Origin: Magnetococcales bacterium
GTDB taxonomy: Bacteria; Pseudomonadota; Magnetococcia; Magnetococcales; UBA8363
Assembly: GCA_015660855.1 (NCBI GenBank)
Contig: JACSDG010000039.1
Span: 1-48,940 of the forward strand
Direction: 5' to 3'
Length of the DNA: 48,940 nucleotides
Position numbers and translations under genes: made by a program
Notes under the pieces: generated by a model
The model's database searches: none
The model's input: only the letters and a program-made list of their open reading frames with translations
Told to the model about the DNA's origin: nothing
Part shown: positions 41,140-48,940 of the stretch, piece by piece
How positions within the stretch are numbered: position 1 is the first letter of the stretch
How the letters are laid out: each line of letters begins with the position of its first letter

Positions 41140-42618
41140 ATGTACATTGTAACGATTTCTTCTGAATTGGCTCCTGCCGCCAAGGTTGGTGGGCTTGCCG
41201 ATATGGTTTATGGGTTGAGCCGTGAGATGAGGATTCGTGGCCACTCCATGGAGGTCATTTTACCGAAATACGATTGTATCCGTTATGACCATGTTTGGGG
41301 TTTGGCGGTTTGTTATGACAATTTGTGGGTTCCCTGGTGGGGTGGTGCTATACGCTGTACGGTGTATTCCGGTCATGTGCATGGGCAATTGTGTTTTTTC
41401 ATTGATCCCCACTCCAATGATCATTTTTTCAATCGGGGCTCTTTTTATGGTTTTCATGATGAGGCGATGCGCTATGCCTTTTTCACCCGTGCCGCTCTTG
41501 AATTCATGTACAAATCGGGTAAACGTCCCGACATCATCCATTCCCACGATTGGCAGACTGGTCTGACTGCTGCCCTTCTGTATGAAATCTATGGCCCTCT
41601 GGGAATGAATACTTCCCGGGTCATCCACACCATCCATAATTTTAAACATCAGGGTCATGCTGGCGTGGAGGCTCTGTTTGCCACTGGACTCAATCGACCG
41701 GAGTATTATTTTTCCACCGAACGGATGGGTGATGATCACAATCCTTTTGCCATTAACTTCACCAAGGCGGCTATTGTCTATTCCAACTTTGTCACCACCG
41801 TGTCCCGCAAACATGCCTGGGAAGCGATGCACACCGATCAGGGTTATGGCATGGGCCATACTCTGCATCGTTTCAGTTCCAAGTTTGGCGGTGTTTTGAA
41901 TGGGCTGGACTACGACATGTGGAACCCCGAGTGGGATCCCCATATTCCCCATCATTATTCGGTTCGGGATTTGGATGATATCCCGGGCAAGGCGGAGAAT
42001 AAAACCGTTCTGCGGCAGCGTTTGCTGTTGGAACAGAATGATCGGCCCATTGTTTCCTATGTGGGGCGACTGGATACCCAGAAGGGCGTCCATTTGATTC
42101 GCCATGCGTTGTTTGCCGCCATTCACAACAATGCCCAGTTTGTCCTTTTGGGAACCAGCCCCGAGTATGGCCTCAACGATTATTTCTGGCATCTGAAGCA
42201 TTATCTCAATGACAACCCCAATTGCCATCTTGAAATCGGCTTTAACGAGGAATTGTCACGCCTGATCTATTCCGGTTCCGACATGTTTATTGTTCCCAGT
42301 TTGTTTGAACCTTGTGGATTGACGCAAATGATTGCGATGCGTTATGGAACGGTTCCTATTGTCCGGGCGGTGGGTGGATTGGGGGACACTGTGTTTGATT
42401 GGGATTTTTCCCCGCGTCCGGTGGAAGAAAGAAATGGTTTCGTTTTTGAATCTGCCGATTATCATGGTTTGGAGTCGGCCATGTTTCGGGCGTTTGGTTT
42501 ATATGGCAATTCGGAATACTGGAAAAAGATCCGTGCCAATTGTATGCGGGTGGATTATTCCTGGAATCATCCTGGCACGGATTATCTCAATATTTACGAA
42601 TTTATTCGGCATCGCTAG
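41140..42618 (+). CDS. glgA: Glycogen synthase GlgA
   Basis: 492 residues from ATG 41140, which has TGGAGG nine bases upstream; an ATG at 41119 is in frame but less well placed. MYIVTISSELAPAAKVGGLA carries the ADP-glucose-binding KxGGL motif, and IIHSHDWQTGLTAALLYE and VPSLFEPCGLTQMIAMRYGT are GT5 signatures. The C-terminal GT-B domain starts near VSYVGRLDTQKG. The enzyme extends alpha-1,4-glucan from ADP-glucose. It lies between glgB and a GH57 gene, in the same direction, but a 440-base repeat-filled gap separates it from glgB. Confidence 0.95.
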   Translation: MYIVTISSELAPAAKVGGLADMVYGLSREMRIRGHSMEVILPKYDCIRYDHVWGLAVCYDNLWVPWWGGAIRCTVYSGHVHGQLCFFIDPHSNDHFFNRGSFYGFHDEAMRYAFFTRAALEFMYKSGKRPDIIHSHDWQTGLTAALLYEIYGPLGMNTSRVIHTIHNFKHQGHAGVEALFATGLNRPEYYFSTERMGDDHNPFAINFTKAAIVYSNFVTTVSRKHAWEAMHTDQGYGMGHTLHRFSSKFGGVLNGLDYDMWNPEWDPHIPHHYSVRDLDDIPGKAENKTVLRQRLLLEQNDRPIVSYVGRLDTQKGVHLIRHALFAAIHNNAQFVLLGTSPEYGLNDYFWHLKHYLNDNPNCHLEIGFNEELSRLIYSGSDMFIVPSLFEPCGLTQMIAMRYGTVPIVRAVGGLGDTVFDWDFSPRPVEERNGFVFESADYHGLESAMFRAFGLYGNSEYWKKIRANCMRVDYSWNHPGTDYLNIYEFIRHR

Positions 42619-42672
42619 CCATTCACTTTCCGGAAGGTCGGCCAGGTTTATTGTGACGACAAGGAGTTTTTC

Positions 42673-44136
42673 ATGAATGAACTACCAGAGTACACCGGTG
42701 GTTTGCCCAACATTTCCGGATCTGGCCCATGGTTGGACGAGTATTTGTCCGGTCGCCAGGATCATCCCGCTTTTTTGGGGGACAGTGACATTCAATTTGC
42801 ATCGATTCAGAGTGCTTTTGCCATTGGGCTGCACATGCACCAACCTTTGATCCCTGCCGGGGGAAGTTCTCTGGCTACGGCGGAGATTATCAGCAATTTG
42901 CAGCACATGATGAACCATCCTGGCCAAGGTGATAATCACAATGCTTCGGTTTTTCTGGATTGTTATCGACGCATTGGCCGTATGCTCAAGCAACTGATTC
43001 AGGAAGGGCGTTCGCCGCGGGTCATGCTGGATTATTCGGGAACGCTGTTTCATGGTTTGCGCAAGATGGGGGCCGATGATGCCATGGCCGACCTCATAGA
43101 GATCACGGTTCACCCGGACTACAAACGCAGTGTGGAATGGTTGGGAGTTCCCTGGGGGCATCCGGTGGCACCATCCACTCCGGTACAGGATTATCGCCTG
43201 CATGTTCAGGCGTGGCGGCATCATTTTGCCGCCATTTTTGGTCGTGAGGCCCTCAATCGGGTCCGGGGTTTTTCGCCGTCGGAAATGGCTCTCCCCAATC
43301 ATCCCGACGTGGCCTGGAATTTTGTCAAAACTTTGAAGGACAGCGGTTATCGCTGGGTATTGGTTCAGGAGCATACGGTGGAACAGCCGGACAACGGCCA
43401 TCATTCGCACCAGCCGCATATTCCGCACCGTTTGGTTTGTACCCATTCCGATGGACGCAGTGAGAGTATCATTGCCATCATCAAGACCCAGGGTTCCGAT
43501 ACCAAACTGGTGGGGCAGATGCAGCCTTATTATGGGGCGAAAAGTTTAAATTTGTGGCCGTTGGCGGGGAAGAAGATTCCGCCGTTGGTGACGCAGATTG
43601 CCGATGGGGAAAACGGTGGGGTGATGATGAATGAGTTTCCCCCGAAGTTTATGGATGTCATGCGCGAATGTTCGGGAAGTCGGCATCCTGCCATGAATGT
43701 CAGTGAATATTTGGAGCATCTTTTTGCTTCCGGGGTGCAGGAGACCGATTTGCCGGTGGTGCAACCGGTGTTTCAGCGGCGGATATGGGAGCGGATGCAA
43801 CCTGGGGATGGGCCGGAAGCTTTGGCCAGGGTGACGGCTTCCTTGAAAAAGGAAGATGCGCGTTTTCATATGGACGGAGGCTCTTGGACGCATCATATTT
43901 CCTGGGTCAACGGTTATGAAAATGTTCTGGGTCCCATGGAAGAGGCGAGTGCGTTGTTTCATCGCAAGGTACCCGATCCCAGTGTGGTGGCGGATGAATA
44001 TCGCTACAAAAATGCTTTGTTTCACTTGCTGGCGTCACAGACCAGTTGTTATCGTTATTGGGGGGAAGGGGAGTGGACCAACTTTGGTCGGGAAATATGC
44101 CGCCGGACCAAGGCCATCCTTGAGTACGATTTTTAA
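42673..44136 (+). CDS. Glycoside hydrolase family 57 protein (alpha-glucan-active)
   Basis: 487 residues. AIGLHMHQPLIP contains the HxHQP motif of GH57, GFSPSEMALP the likely nucleophile Glu (near residue 204) and IADGENGGVMMNEF the likely acid/base Asp (near residue 311). Family members are alpha-amylases, amylopullulanases, 4-alpha-glucanotransferases or branching enzymes. The first ~45 residues are a leader without a signal peptide, so it is cytosolic. AAGGAG precedes the start, 54 bases after glgA. The neighbours point to glycogen trimming or turnover; the exact specificity is not readable. Confidence 0.9.
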   Translation: MNELPEYTGGLPNISGSGPWLDEYLSGRQDHPAFLGDSDIQFASIQSAFAIGLHMHQPLIPAGGSSLATAEIISNLQHMMNHPGQGDNHNASVFLDCYRRIGRMLKQLIQEGRSPRVMLDYSGTLFHGLRKMGADDAMADLIEITVHPDYKRSVEWLGVPWGHPVAPSTPVQDYRLHVQAWRHHFAAIFGREALNRVRGFSPSEMALPNHPDVAWNFVKTLKDSGYRWVLVQEHTVEQPDNGHHSHQPHIPHRLVCTHSDGRSESIIAIIKTQGSDTKLVGQMQPYYGAKSLNLWPLAGKKIPPLVTQIADGENGGVMMNEFPPKFMDVMRECSGSRHPAMNVSEYLEHLFASGVQETDLPVVQPVFQRRIWERMQPGDGPEALARVTASLKKEDARFHMDGGSWTHHISWVNGYENVLGPMEEASALFHRKVPDPSVVADEYRYKNALFHLLASQTSCYRYWGEGEWTNFGREICRRTKAILEYDF

Positions 44137-44170
44137 GGTATCTTGGAAATTAAAGTTTGGCAAAAATTGT

Positions 44171-44331
44171 TGCGGGGGTCCGGGGGGGATCATCCCCCCC
44201 GGCGGAGGTTTGGAGGCAGAGCCTCCAAGGTTCTTCTTTTGACTTTGATTTTGATTTTCCTGCCCACCAAGGGGGGTCTAGGGGCGCAGCCCCAGGGTTT
44301 TGATTTTGATTTTTTTCCCGAAGGGCGTGAT
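44171..44331 (+). repeat. Composite hairpin repeat, copy 2
   Basis: Same order of modules as copy 1 (A, B, TTTTGACTTTGATTTT spacer, C, D, E). Small changes: module B has GGCAGAGCC instead of GGCGGAGCC, and module C has GCCCACCAAGGGGGGTC, which weakens that stem. It follows the GH57 gene stop by about 35 bases and precedes the BON gene leader. The preceding sequence AAAAATTGTTGC matches AAAAATTTTTGC before copy 1, so the element probably includes an AT-rich left edge. Confidence 0.9.
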
Positions 44332-44440
44332 GTTCCAATGGCATGTATGAGGGTGTATTAAATATTCTGAGGTTGGAGAGGGTAGCTCTCGGAAGGGGCG
44401 TGGACAAGGTTCACCAACGCCAGATAAATTGAGGTCAGAC

Positions 44441-45040
44441 ATGAGCGCGATGTGGAAAAAAGTGGTCCTGGTTGGGGTGGTGTTGTTCCTGGGAGGATGT
44501 GTCTCTGCGTCTTCGGAAAGGCGAGGGGCTGATAGTTTTGTTGAGGATAATTGGGTGGCATGGAAGATTCGCAGTGCTTATGTCAACAGCGAAAAAGTTG
44601 CGGCTGGAAATATTAATGTGTCGGTTTATAATGGCAAGGTGCTTCTTACCGGGACTGCGGTATCTCAGGAGGAGATCGCGGATGCCATCGCCATTGCCAA
44701 GAGCACCCGAGGGGTTTTGGATGTGGATTCGGAGTTGGTTGTCCAATACATGACGGCTGGGGAAATTGCCGAGGATGTTTGGATCACCAACCAGGTTAAA
44801 GTTAAATTATTGGCCGATCTGGCGATTGCCGGTTTTGACGTTCATGTTGAGACGACCAATAAGGTGGTTTTTTTGACTGGGGTGGCGAAAACGGTGGCGG
44901 AGCGGGATAAGGCCATTGGGATAGCGCAGAGCGTCAAGGGGGTTGCCGAGGTGGTTTCCTATATCGAGGTTGAAGGCAGTCCCTATCCTCCGCCTGGCCG
45001 CAAAAGCATTCCCAAAGACAGTGCCAAAGACAACAAATGA
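44441..45040 (+). CDS. Two-BON-domain outer-membrane lipoprotein
   Basis: 199 residues from ATG 44441, which has GAGG eight bases upstream. A short lipoprotein signal with lipobox LGGC (VVLFLGGCVSAS) is followed by two BON domains: NINVSVYNGKVLLTGTAVS with GVLDVDSELVV, and FDVHVETTNKVVFLTGVAK with GVAEVVSYIEV. This is the DolP (YraP)/OsmY layout; such proteins bind phospholipid and help outer-membrane integrity. The tail is proline- and Lys-rich. Its stop overlaps the next gene by four bases (ATGA at 45037-45040), an unusual partner. Confidence 0.88.
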   Translation: MSAMWKKVVLVGVVLFLGGCVSASSERRGADSFVEDNWVAWKIRSAYVNSEKVAAGNINVSVYNGKVLLTGTAVSQEEIADAIAIAKSTRGVLDVDSELVVQYMTAGEIAEDVWITNQVKVKLLADLAIAGFDVHVETTNKVVFLTGVAKTVAERDKAIGIAQSVKGVAEVVSYIEVEGSPYPPPGRKSIPKDSAKDNK

Positions 45041-46449
45041 GACCCGGCGCGGCCATTCCGGATTCTGCTAGGCAAGACCTGGAAAGACTTCTTGGGGTTG
45101 ATCGGTTTTTAACCGCTGGCGTTGATCGTGAGGCCTATGCTTGGGACAACACGGGCCATCGGGTGTTGCCCGATGCCGTCGCGCTGGTGACTACGGAGGA
45201 TGAAGTCTGTGGTGTTTTGCGCTTGTGCCAGGCCTACCGGATCCCTGTGACTCCGCGTGGGGCGGGGACGGGAAATGTGGGGGGGTGCCTGGCGGTTTTT
45301 GGGGGGGTGGTTTTATCGACCCAACAGATGAACCGCATCCTGGAAGTTTCGGTTGCAGACCGGTATGCGGTGGTTGAGGCGGGGGTTGTCAACGGTGATT
45401 TGCAAAAAAGATTGGGGGATGAGGATCTTTTTTGGCCACCCGATCCATCGTCGGCGCGTTCGTGTACCGTTGGTGGTAACATAGCGATGTGTTCCGCCGG
45501 ACCGGGGGCGGTACGTTGGGGGGTTGCCCGCGATTGGGTTTTGGGGTTGGAGGCTGTTTTGATGAATGGGGAAAAAATACGCACGGGGGGGCGTACCACC
45601 AAAGGGGTGGTAGGGTTTGACATGACGCGGCTCTTGATCGGTTCCGAAGGGACGTTGGCGGTGGTGACGCGGGCCATTCTGAAACTGGCCAGCAAACCGG
45701 AAAAACGCTATCTTTCGCGTATTTCGTTTGCCAGTGTGGAATTGGCGGCCTCTGCGGTTTCGCGTCTTTTGTCTGCCCGGCAAATCCCTTCGGCTATTGA
45801 GTTTTTGGACGGTTCCGCTTTGGATCTGTTGCGCCGTGAGACCTCTGTGCCCATCGCTGTAGAGGCTCGTGCCATGTTGTTGCTGGAGGTGGCGGGGGCG
45901 GCTTTGGGTCTCAAGGAACAGGTCGAGGTGATGCTTGAGTCCATCAAAAATTTTCAACCATTGGAGTGGACCCAACCGGTTGAAGGGGCGGAGGCGGCCA
46001 GGGTGTGGGAGGCCAGGAGTGCGTTGTCTCCCATTTTGAAAAGACTGGCTCCTAAAAGGATCAACGAAGATGTGGTTGTTCCGGTTTCCCGACTGCCTTT
46101 GTTGATGGACGGGCTGGAGAAAATTTCGCGGGCGTCGGGGATTCCCATCGTCAGTTTTGGCCATGCCGGCAATGGCAATATTCACGTCAATCTGCTGGTG
46201 GATCCGCAGAATGCAACCATCATGGCTCTGGTGGGTGGGGTGTTGGATCGGGTGTTCCGTTTGGTTCTCGATCTTGATGGATCTTTGTCGGGTGAACATG
46301 GGGTTGGAACGCAGAAACGGGATTACATTGCCTGGGAACTGGATAAAAACTGTTTAAATTTACAGAAAGAAATCAAGAGAATTTTTGACCCGATGGGTTT
46401 GTTGAATCCGGGCAAAATATGGCCGTTGACGGAAGTGCAACAAGGTTGA
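45037..46449 (+). CDS. FAD-linked oxidase of the GlcD/D-lactate dehydrogenase type
   Basis: 470 residues. FAD-binding PCMH motifs: PVTPRGAGTGNVGGCLAVF, SSARSCTVGGNIAMCSAGPG and LLIGSEGTLAVVTRA. The C-terminal FAD-oxidase domain has IPIVSFGHAGNGNIHVNLL and LSGEHGVGTQKRDYI. These are the signatures of glycolate oxidase subunit GlcD and D-lactate dehydrogenases. There is no GlcE or GlcF nearby and no fused Fe-S domain, so it resembles single-subunit 2-hydroxyacid dehydrogenases that feed electrons to quinone or cytochrome c. Substrate is not assignable. It is translationally coupled to the BON gene. Confidence 0.88.
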   Translation: MRPGAAIPDSARQDLERLLGVDRFLTAGVDREAYAWDNTGHRVLPDAVALVTTEDEVCGVLRLCQAYRIPVTPRGAGTGNVGGCLAVFGGVVLSTQQMNRILEVSVADRYAVVEAGVVNGDLQKRLGDEDLFWPPDPSSARSCTVGGNIAMCSAGPGAVRWGVARDWVLGLEAVLMNGEKIRTGGRTTKGVVGFDMTRLLIGSEGTLAVVTRAILKLASKPEKRYLSRISFASVELAASAVSRLLSARQIPSAIEFLDGSALDLLRRETSVPIAVEARAMLLLEVAGAALGLKEQVEVMLESIKNFQPLEWTQPVEGAEAARVWEARSALSPILKRLAPKRINEDVVVPVSRLPLLMDGLEKISRASGIPIVSFGHAGNGNIHVNLLVDPQNATIMALVGGVLDRVFRLVLDLDGSLSGEHGVGTQKRDYIAWELDKNCLNLQKEIKRIFDPMGLLNPGKIWPLTEVQQG

Positions 46450-46507
46450 AAACTGTGGCGACGCAGGGATGATGGAAGAAATGTTAAAACCATCAAGCTC
46501 TGACGAA

Positions 46508-46536
46508 TTGACAAAGCGATAAATTGTCCTTAGAGT
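46508..46536 (+). promoter_or_regulatory. Sigma-70-type promoter of dksA
   Basis: TTGACA (46508-46513) is a perfect -35, followed by a 17-base spacer and TAGAGT (46531-46536), which matches four of six consensus -10 bases. Transcription would start near 46543, about 25 bases before the dksA ATG. A G/C-rich discriminator follows (GGTCGGG), as in stringently controlled promoters. Confidence 0.6.
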
Positions 46537-46567
46537 GGTCGGGTTTTTTACTGGAGATCTGTTCAAT

Positions 46568-47005
46568 ATGGCAAAAATCGCGGACATTGTTCTCCCCGAG
46601 GGCTATCGCCCTTCGGAGGATGAGCCTTACATGGAGCCTCGGCAGCGGGCGTTCTTCTATCGGTTGCTGGCCGAGTGGAAGAAGCAGCTTTTGGAGGAGG
46701 CGACCAAGACGGTTTCGGTCATGACGGAGGAAAAGGCTGTTTTTGCCGATCCTGCCGATCGCGCCACATTGGAGACGGATCGCAACTTTGAGTTGCGTAC
46801 CCGGGATCGCGAGCGCAAGCTGATTTCCAAAATCGAACGCACCATGGATACCATCGAAGCCAATGATTATGGCTATTGTGAGGAGTGTGGTGTGGAGATC
46901 GGCCTGAAGCGGCTGGAGGCCCGGCCTGTGACCGACCAGTGTATTAGCTGCAAGACCAGGGCGGAGCATCGCGAACGGGTTGTGCGCAGCTACGAAGACG
47001 AGTGA
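46568..47005 (+). CDS. dksA: RNA polymerase-binding transcription factor DksA
   Basis: 145 residues from ATG 46568, with GGAG about 12 bases upstream. The coiled-coil (RAFFYRLLAEWKKQLLEEA), then the tip acidic motif DPADRATLE (D-x2-D-x-A), then the Cys4 zinc finger CEECG...CISC are all present, and the length is that of standard DksA. It binds the secondary channel of RNA polymerase and works with ppGpp. ATG 46535 is an in-frame upstream codon without a good site. A composite repeat follows directly and may act as its terminator. Confidence 0.95.
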   Translation: MAKIADIVLPEGYRPSEDEPYMEPRQRAFFYRLLAEWKKQLLEEATKTVSVMTEEKAVFADPADRATLETDRNFELRTRDRERKLISKIERTMDTIEANDYGYCEECGVEIGLKRLEARPVTDQCISCKTRAEHRERVVRSYEDE

Positions 47006-47023
47006 TTTAAATTTTGGAAAATT

Positions 47024-47090
47024 GTCGCGGGGGTCCGGGGGGGATCATCCCCCCCGGCGGGGTTTGGGGCAGTGCCCCAAGGTTTTGTTT
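47024..47090 (+). repeat. Composite hairpin repeat, copy 3 (modules A and a short B)
   Basis: Shortened copy: module A (GCGGGGGTCCGG, GATCATCC, CCCCCGGCGG) and a rearranged module B (TTTGGGGCAGTGCCCCAAGG) with TTTTGTTTTTG tail. It starts about 20 bases after the dksA stop. Further right, 47106-47152 has TTTGGGGGCGAAGCCCC, also seen at 31850, and AGCTTTATGCCTAT, which resembles AGCTTCATGCCTAT near 31830. Confidence 0.8.
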
Positions 47091-47172
47091 TTGAATCTAA
47101 ACAAAAAGCTTTATGCCTATGGGGGTTTGGGGGCGAAGCCCCATATGCGCTAACATAGACTTTTGAACATGA

Positions 47173-47335
47173 TGCCCTTCGGGCAAAGAAACAAAATCAA
47201 AACCCTGGGGCTGCGCCCCTAGACCCCCCTTAGGGGGCAGTAAAATCAAAATCAAATTCAAATTCAAAACCTTGGAGGCTCCGCCTCCAAACCTCCGCCG
47301 GGGGGGATGATCCCCCCCGGACCCCCACAAAATTT
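47173..47335 (-). repeat. Composite hairpin repeat, copy 4 (inverted)
   Basis: Read on the minus strand this is a nearly full copy: module A (GGGGGTCCGG..GATCATCC), module B (TTTGGAGGCGGAGCCTCCAA), the TTTTGAATTTGAATTTGATT spacer, module C (GCCCCCTAAGGGGGGTC), module D (GGGGCGCAGCCCCAGGG) and module E. It faces copy 3, so dksA and the OmpA-like gene each have a repeat at their 3' end, and the two face each other. Confidence 0.88.
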
Positions 47336-47362
47336 GTTGCCAAACTTTATTTTTTCCGTATC

Positions 47363-47396
47363 GAAAAAAAAGCGGGCCGCAATCTGCGGCCCGCTT
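47363..47396 (-). terminator. Intrinsic terminator of the OmpA-like lipoprotein gene
   Basis: On the minus strand a perfect 10-bp stem AGCGGGCCGC / GCGGCCCGCT with a five-base loop (47381-47385) is followed by a run of eight T residues (A-tract on the plus strand at 47363-47370). It lies 26 bases beyond the stop codon at 47422. This is a textbook Rho-independent terminator. Confidence 0.9.
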
Positions 47397-47421
47397 GAAA
47401 GTTTGCCATAAAGGTTTGTTA

Positions 47422-48225
47422 TTATTTCAAAGGATCCAGTTGTACGCGGCGGTTCATGGCGCGCCCTTGGACTGTGGCGTTGTCGGCGATGGGCTTGTCA
47501 GGACCGTAACCAATGATGGCGATGCGCTTGGAAGAGATTCCCTTATCAACCAAATATTTTTTCACCGCTCTGGCCCTGTCTTCGGACAACTTGCGGTTGG
47601 ATTTCAGATTGCCGGAACTATCGGTGTGGCCCTGAATTTCCACATTCAGATCGGGGTTATTGGTCAGCACTTTAAGGGCGCTGTCAAGGAGCGGGAAATC
47701 CACCGGCTTGATCACTGCTTTGCTGCTGTCAAAGTGGAGATTTTCCAAAACCCAGCAGCCTGACGAATTGACCTGCGCCCCTGTGGGCGTACCCGGGCAG
47801 TTATCCTGGCTGTCGATGACTCCATCAGCATCGTTATCCACGGTCGCAGCGGCGGCGGTAGGACAACCAACTTGGTTGACGACAGCTCCAGGGGGCGTGC
47901 CGGGACAATTGTCCATGTCATCGGAAACACCATCGCCATCAGAATCCCTGGGGCAGCCCTTGGCATCGACGGCAAGACCTTTTGAGGTGCCAGGACATTT
48001 ATCAAGCTTGTCCATGACGCCATCGCCATCACTATCCATATCCTTGATCTCGCAGAAAAAGCACTGGGTGCCCGCCTTGCCGATAGCTGCTTGACCGGAA
48101 TGGGGATGCCACTGCTTAAAGCCATCGTAGTTCCAACCTTCCTTGGCAGCCGGGGGGGCACAGGAAGCCAGAGACAAAGAAAGGAGACCAAAAGTGGCTA
48201 GGGTTTTCACCCTTGATATTCTCAT
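47422..48225 (-). CDS. OmpA-family lipoprotein with thrombospondin type 3-like repeats
   Basis: 267 residues from ATG 48225, preceded by GGAG seven bases upstream; an ATG at 48237 overlaps that site and is less likely. Lipobox LASC (FGLLSLSLASC). Three calcium-type repeats follow (DSDGDGVMDKLDKCPGT, DSDGDGVSDDMDNCPGT, DNDADGVIDSQDNCPGT). The C-terminal OmpA/peptidoglycan-binding domain has LDLNVEIQ-like LNVEIQGHTDSSG and AVKKYLVDKGI, ending in NRRVQL. The protein should link the outer membrane to the peptidoglycan, like Pal/OprF, with a calcium-dependent rigid linker. It has its own terminator. Confidence 0.92.
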   Translation of the reverse strand: MRISRVKTLATFGLLSLSLASCAPPAAKEGWNYDGFKQWHPHSGQAAIGKAGTQCFFCEIKDMDSDGDGVMDKLDKCPGTSKGLAVDAKGCPRDSDGDGVSDDMDNCPGTPPGAVVNQVGCPTAAAATVDNDADGVIDSQDNCPGTPTGAQVNSSGCWVLENLHFDSSKAVIKPVDFPLLDSALKVLTNNPDLNVEIQGHTDSSGNLKSNRKLSEDRARAVKKYLVDKGISSKRIAIIGYGPDKPIADNATVQGRAMNRRVQLDPLK

Positions 48226-48624
48226 TATAAACTCCATTATGCTTCGATTGGGTCGGGATTGTTAAAATAAACAACGAACATCATGTCGTTCGGTTAGAGC
48301 TAAAAGTTTTGGAAATTCTTGCCTATATGTTGGTGGGCATGGAAGCTTTCCCTTTGAATCCTAGGAGTGAAGTGCCTACTTTAACCTGAACGCAGTCCAC
48401 AAGCCAACGGACATTCACGTTTGCATGTCAGGTCATGGCAAACCTTGATGTTTTGCTACGCCGACAAATCCGCAGGTTTCCAGGAAAAAAACGGGGCTGA
48501 TAAAACAACATTCTTGCCGAAACCGATGATTGGGCAGTCTGGAAAGAAGGAATTGTGACTATCCCCGCAACTTTTTATTTACTTCCTCGATTTTTGCGGA
48601 TACTGTCGATTGATGTGAGGATAA
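48226..48624. other. Intergenic region upstream of the OmpA-like gene
   Basis: About 400 bases between the divergent OmpA-like gene and the small genes at the right end. The left part is AT-rich and should hold the OmpA-like promoter. No open frame here has both a ribosome site and coding character, and I see no obvious structured RNA. The right part contains the leader of the 22-residue frame at 48625. Confidence 0.35.
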
Positions 48625-48693
48625 ATGAAATTTGCGCTAGGCGGCATTTTTGTGGAAGTGCCCTGGGCGGACCCTTTTGATATGATGGAATAA
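48625..48693 (+). CDS. Possible 22-residue leader peptide
   Basis: ATG 48625 has GTGAGG four bases upstream and encodes MKFALGGIFVEVPWADPFDM, then ME and stop at 48693, three bases before the two-CW gene start at 48697 and in the same frame. It may be a translated leader that couples the next gene, or chance. There is no hydrophobic or regulatory (His/Leu/Trp-rich) pattern that would mark it as an attenuator. Confidence 0.3.
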   Translation: MKFALGGIFVEVPWADPFDMME

Positions 48694-48696
48694 ACT

Positions 48697-48864
48697 ATGG
48701 CCGCCGTTAATTGTTGGGAAGTCAAAAGCTGTGGATTTGAACGGGCAGGGTCCGGACGGCAGGTCTGTCCGGCAGTGACCTGTGAAATTGCCGATGGGTT
48801 TCTTGGTGGCAAAAATGGCGGCCGTGCCTGCTTTTTCATTCCACTCGATGTTCAAGTTTTTTGA
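48697..48864 (+). CDS. Small two-CW-domain-like cysteine protein
   Basis: A 55-residue protein starting at ATG 48697, directly after an in-frame stop. The sequence includes NCWEVKSCGFERAG, VCPAVTC and GFLGGKNGGRACFF. This matches the short 'two-CW' family, whose members show CWExxxCG, CPA and GKNGGRxCW. Here the second Trp is Phe (RACFF), and the protein ends with IPLDVQVF. The conserved cysteines probably bind a metal or form disulfides. It ends ten bases before a further start, so it is probably co-expressed with the next gene. In other genomes such proteins lie near chemotaxis or sensory genes. Confidence 0.7.
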   Translation: MAAVNCWEVKSCGFERAGSGRQVCPAVTCEIADGFLGGKNGGRACFFIPLDVQVF

Positions 48865-48874
48865 GGCTTGACAT

Positions 48875-48940
48875 ATGATGGGGATGTGGAAAGTGGCAGC
48901 AGTGTCAGCTCATCAGACTCGAAACCGAGCGTTGCAAGGT
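48875..48940 (+). CDS. 5' end of an unidentified gene (partial)
   Basis: ATG 48875 has GAGG eight bases upstream and the frame stays open for 22 codons to the window edge (MMGMWKVAAVSAHQTRNRAL). It begins ten bases after the two-CW-like gene stop, so it is probably in the same operon. Too little is visible to name a family. Confidence 0.45.
   Translation, partial: MMGMWKVAAVSAHQTRNRALQG

Overview
The window looks like a Gram-negative, proteobacterial chromosome segment. It encodes lipoproteins with lipoboxes, outer-membrane beta-barrels, LpoA-like and OmpA-like envelope proteins, DksA, multiheme cytochrome c and c-di-GMP (PilZ) signalling. The gene mix, a LemA-type protein, many hendecad/DUF1640-like coiled-coil genes and a family of G/C-run composite hairpin repeats remind me of Magnetococcales (magnetotactic Proteobacteria). 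That placement is an inference from overall appearance, and no magnetosome gene cluster is present.

Layout. 1-6.4 kb is a surface-protein region: the 5' end of a DUF3782-like gene, a 1301-residue lipoprotein made of three tandem ~365-residue repeats plus a C-terminal DUF1566 domain, a small secreted DUF1566 protein, and an outer-membrane beta-barrel. The two DUF1566 genes end in near-identical 3' segments that resemble variable regions of diversity-generating retroelements. 6.4-7.0 kb holds a palindromic mobile-type repeat and an MNT nucleotidyltransferase with a decayed HEPN partner. 7.1-11.0 kb is a conserved housekeeping block: yraN, rsmI, divergent LpoA-like lipoprotein, and a CheY-like regulator. 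11.2-18.5 kb is one giant FecR/Ig/cadherin/LamG adhesin-like gene, followed by a PstS-type phosphate-binding protein.

19.7-23.9 kb (minus strand) is a tightly coupled redox operon: CPA2 antiporter, membrane-anchored 2Fe-2S/FAD/NAD(P)H reductase, di-heme-b type membrane protein and a 12-heme cytochrome c, with ATGA overlaps joining the last three. 24.2-28.2 kb (minus) is an operon of CysQ, PfkB adenosine kinase-like, PilZ, ThiE and LemA genes. A divergent 67-residue orphan has an operator-like palindrome in its promoter. 28.7-31.1 kb is ComEC. 31.4-37.9 kb mixes a small membrane protein, a PhoB-like regulator, CobO, an alpha/beta hydrolase, DciA, a TPR glycosyltransferase, a frameshifted DUF1640 coiled-coil gene and a DUF1643-like gene.

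38.3-44.1 kb is a glycogen cassette (glgB, glgA, GH57). 44.4-47.0 kb has a BON lipoprotein, a GlcD-type FAD oxidase and dksA. 47.4-48.2 kb is an OmpA/TSP3 lipoprotein, and the right end carries a 55-residue two-CW-like protein and the start of another gene. Composite hairpin repeats sit in the gaps after glgB, GH57, dksA and the OmpA gene, and degenerate copies occur elsewhere. I see no rRNA, tRNA, CRISPR array, integrase or transposase in the window.
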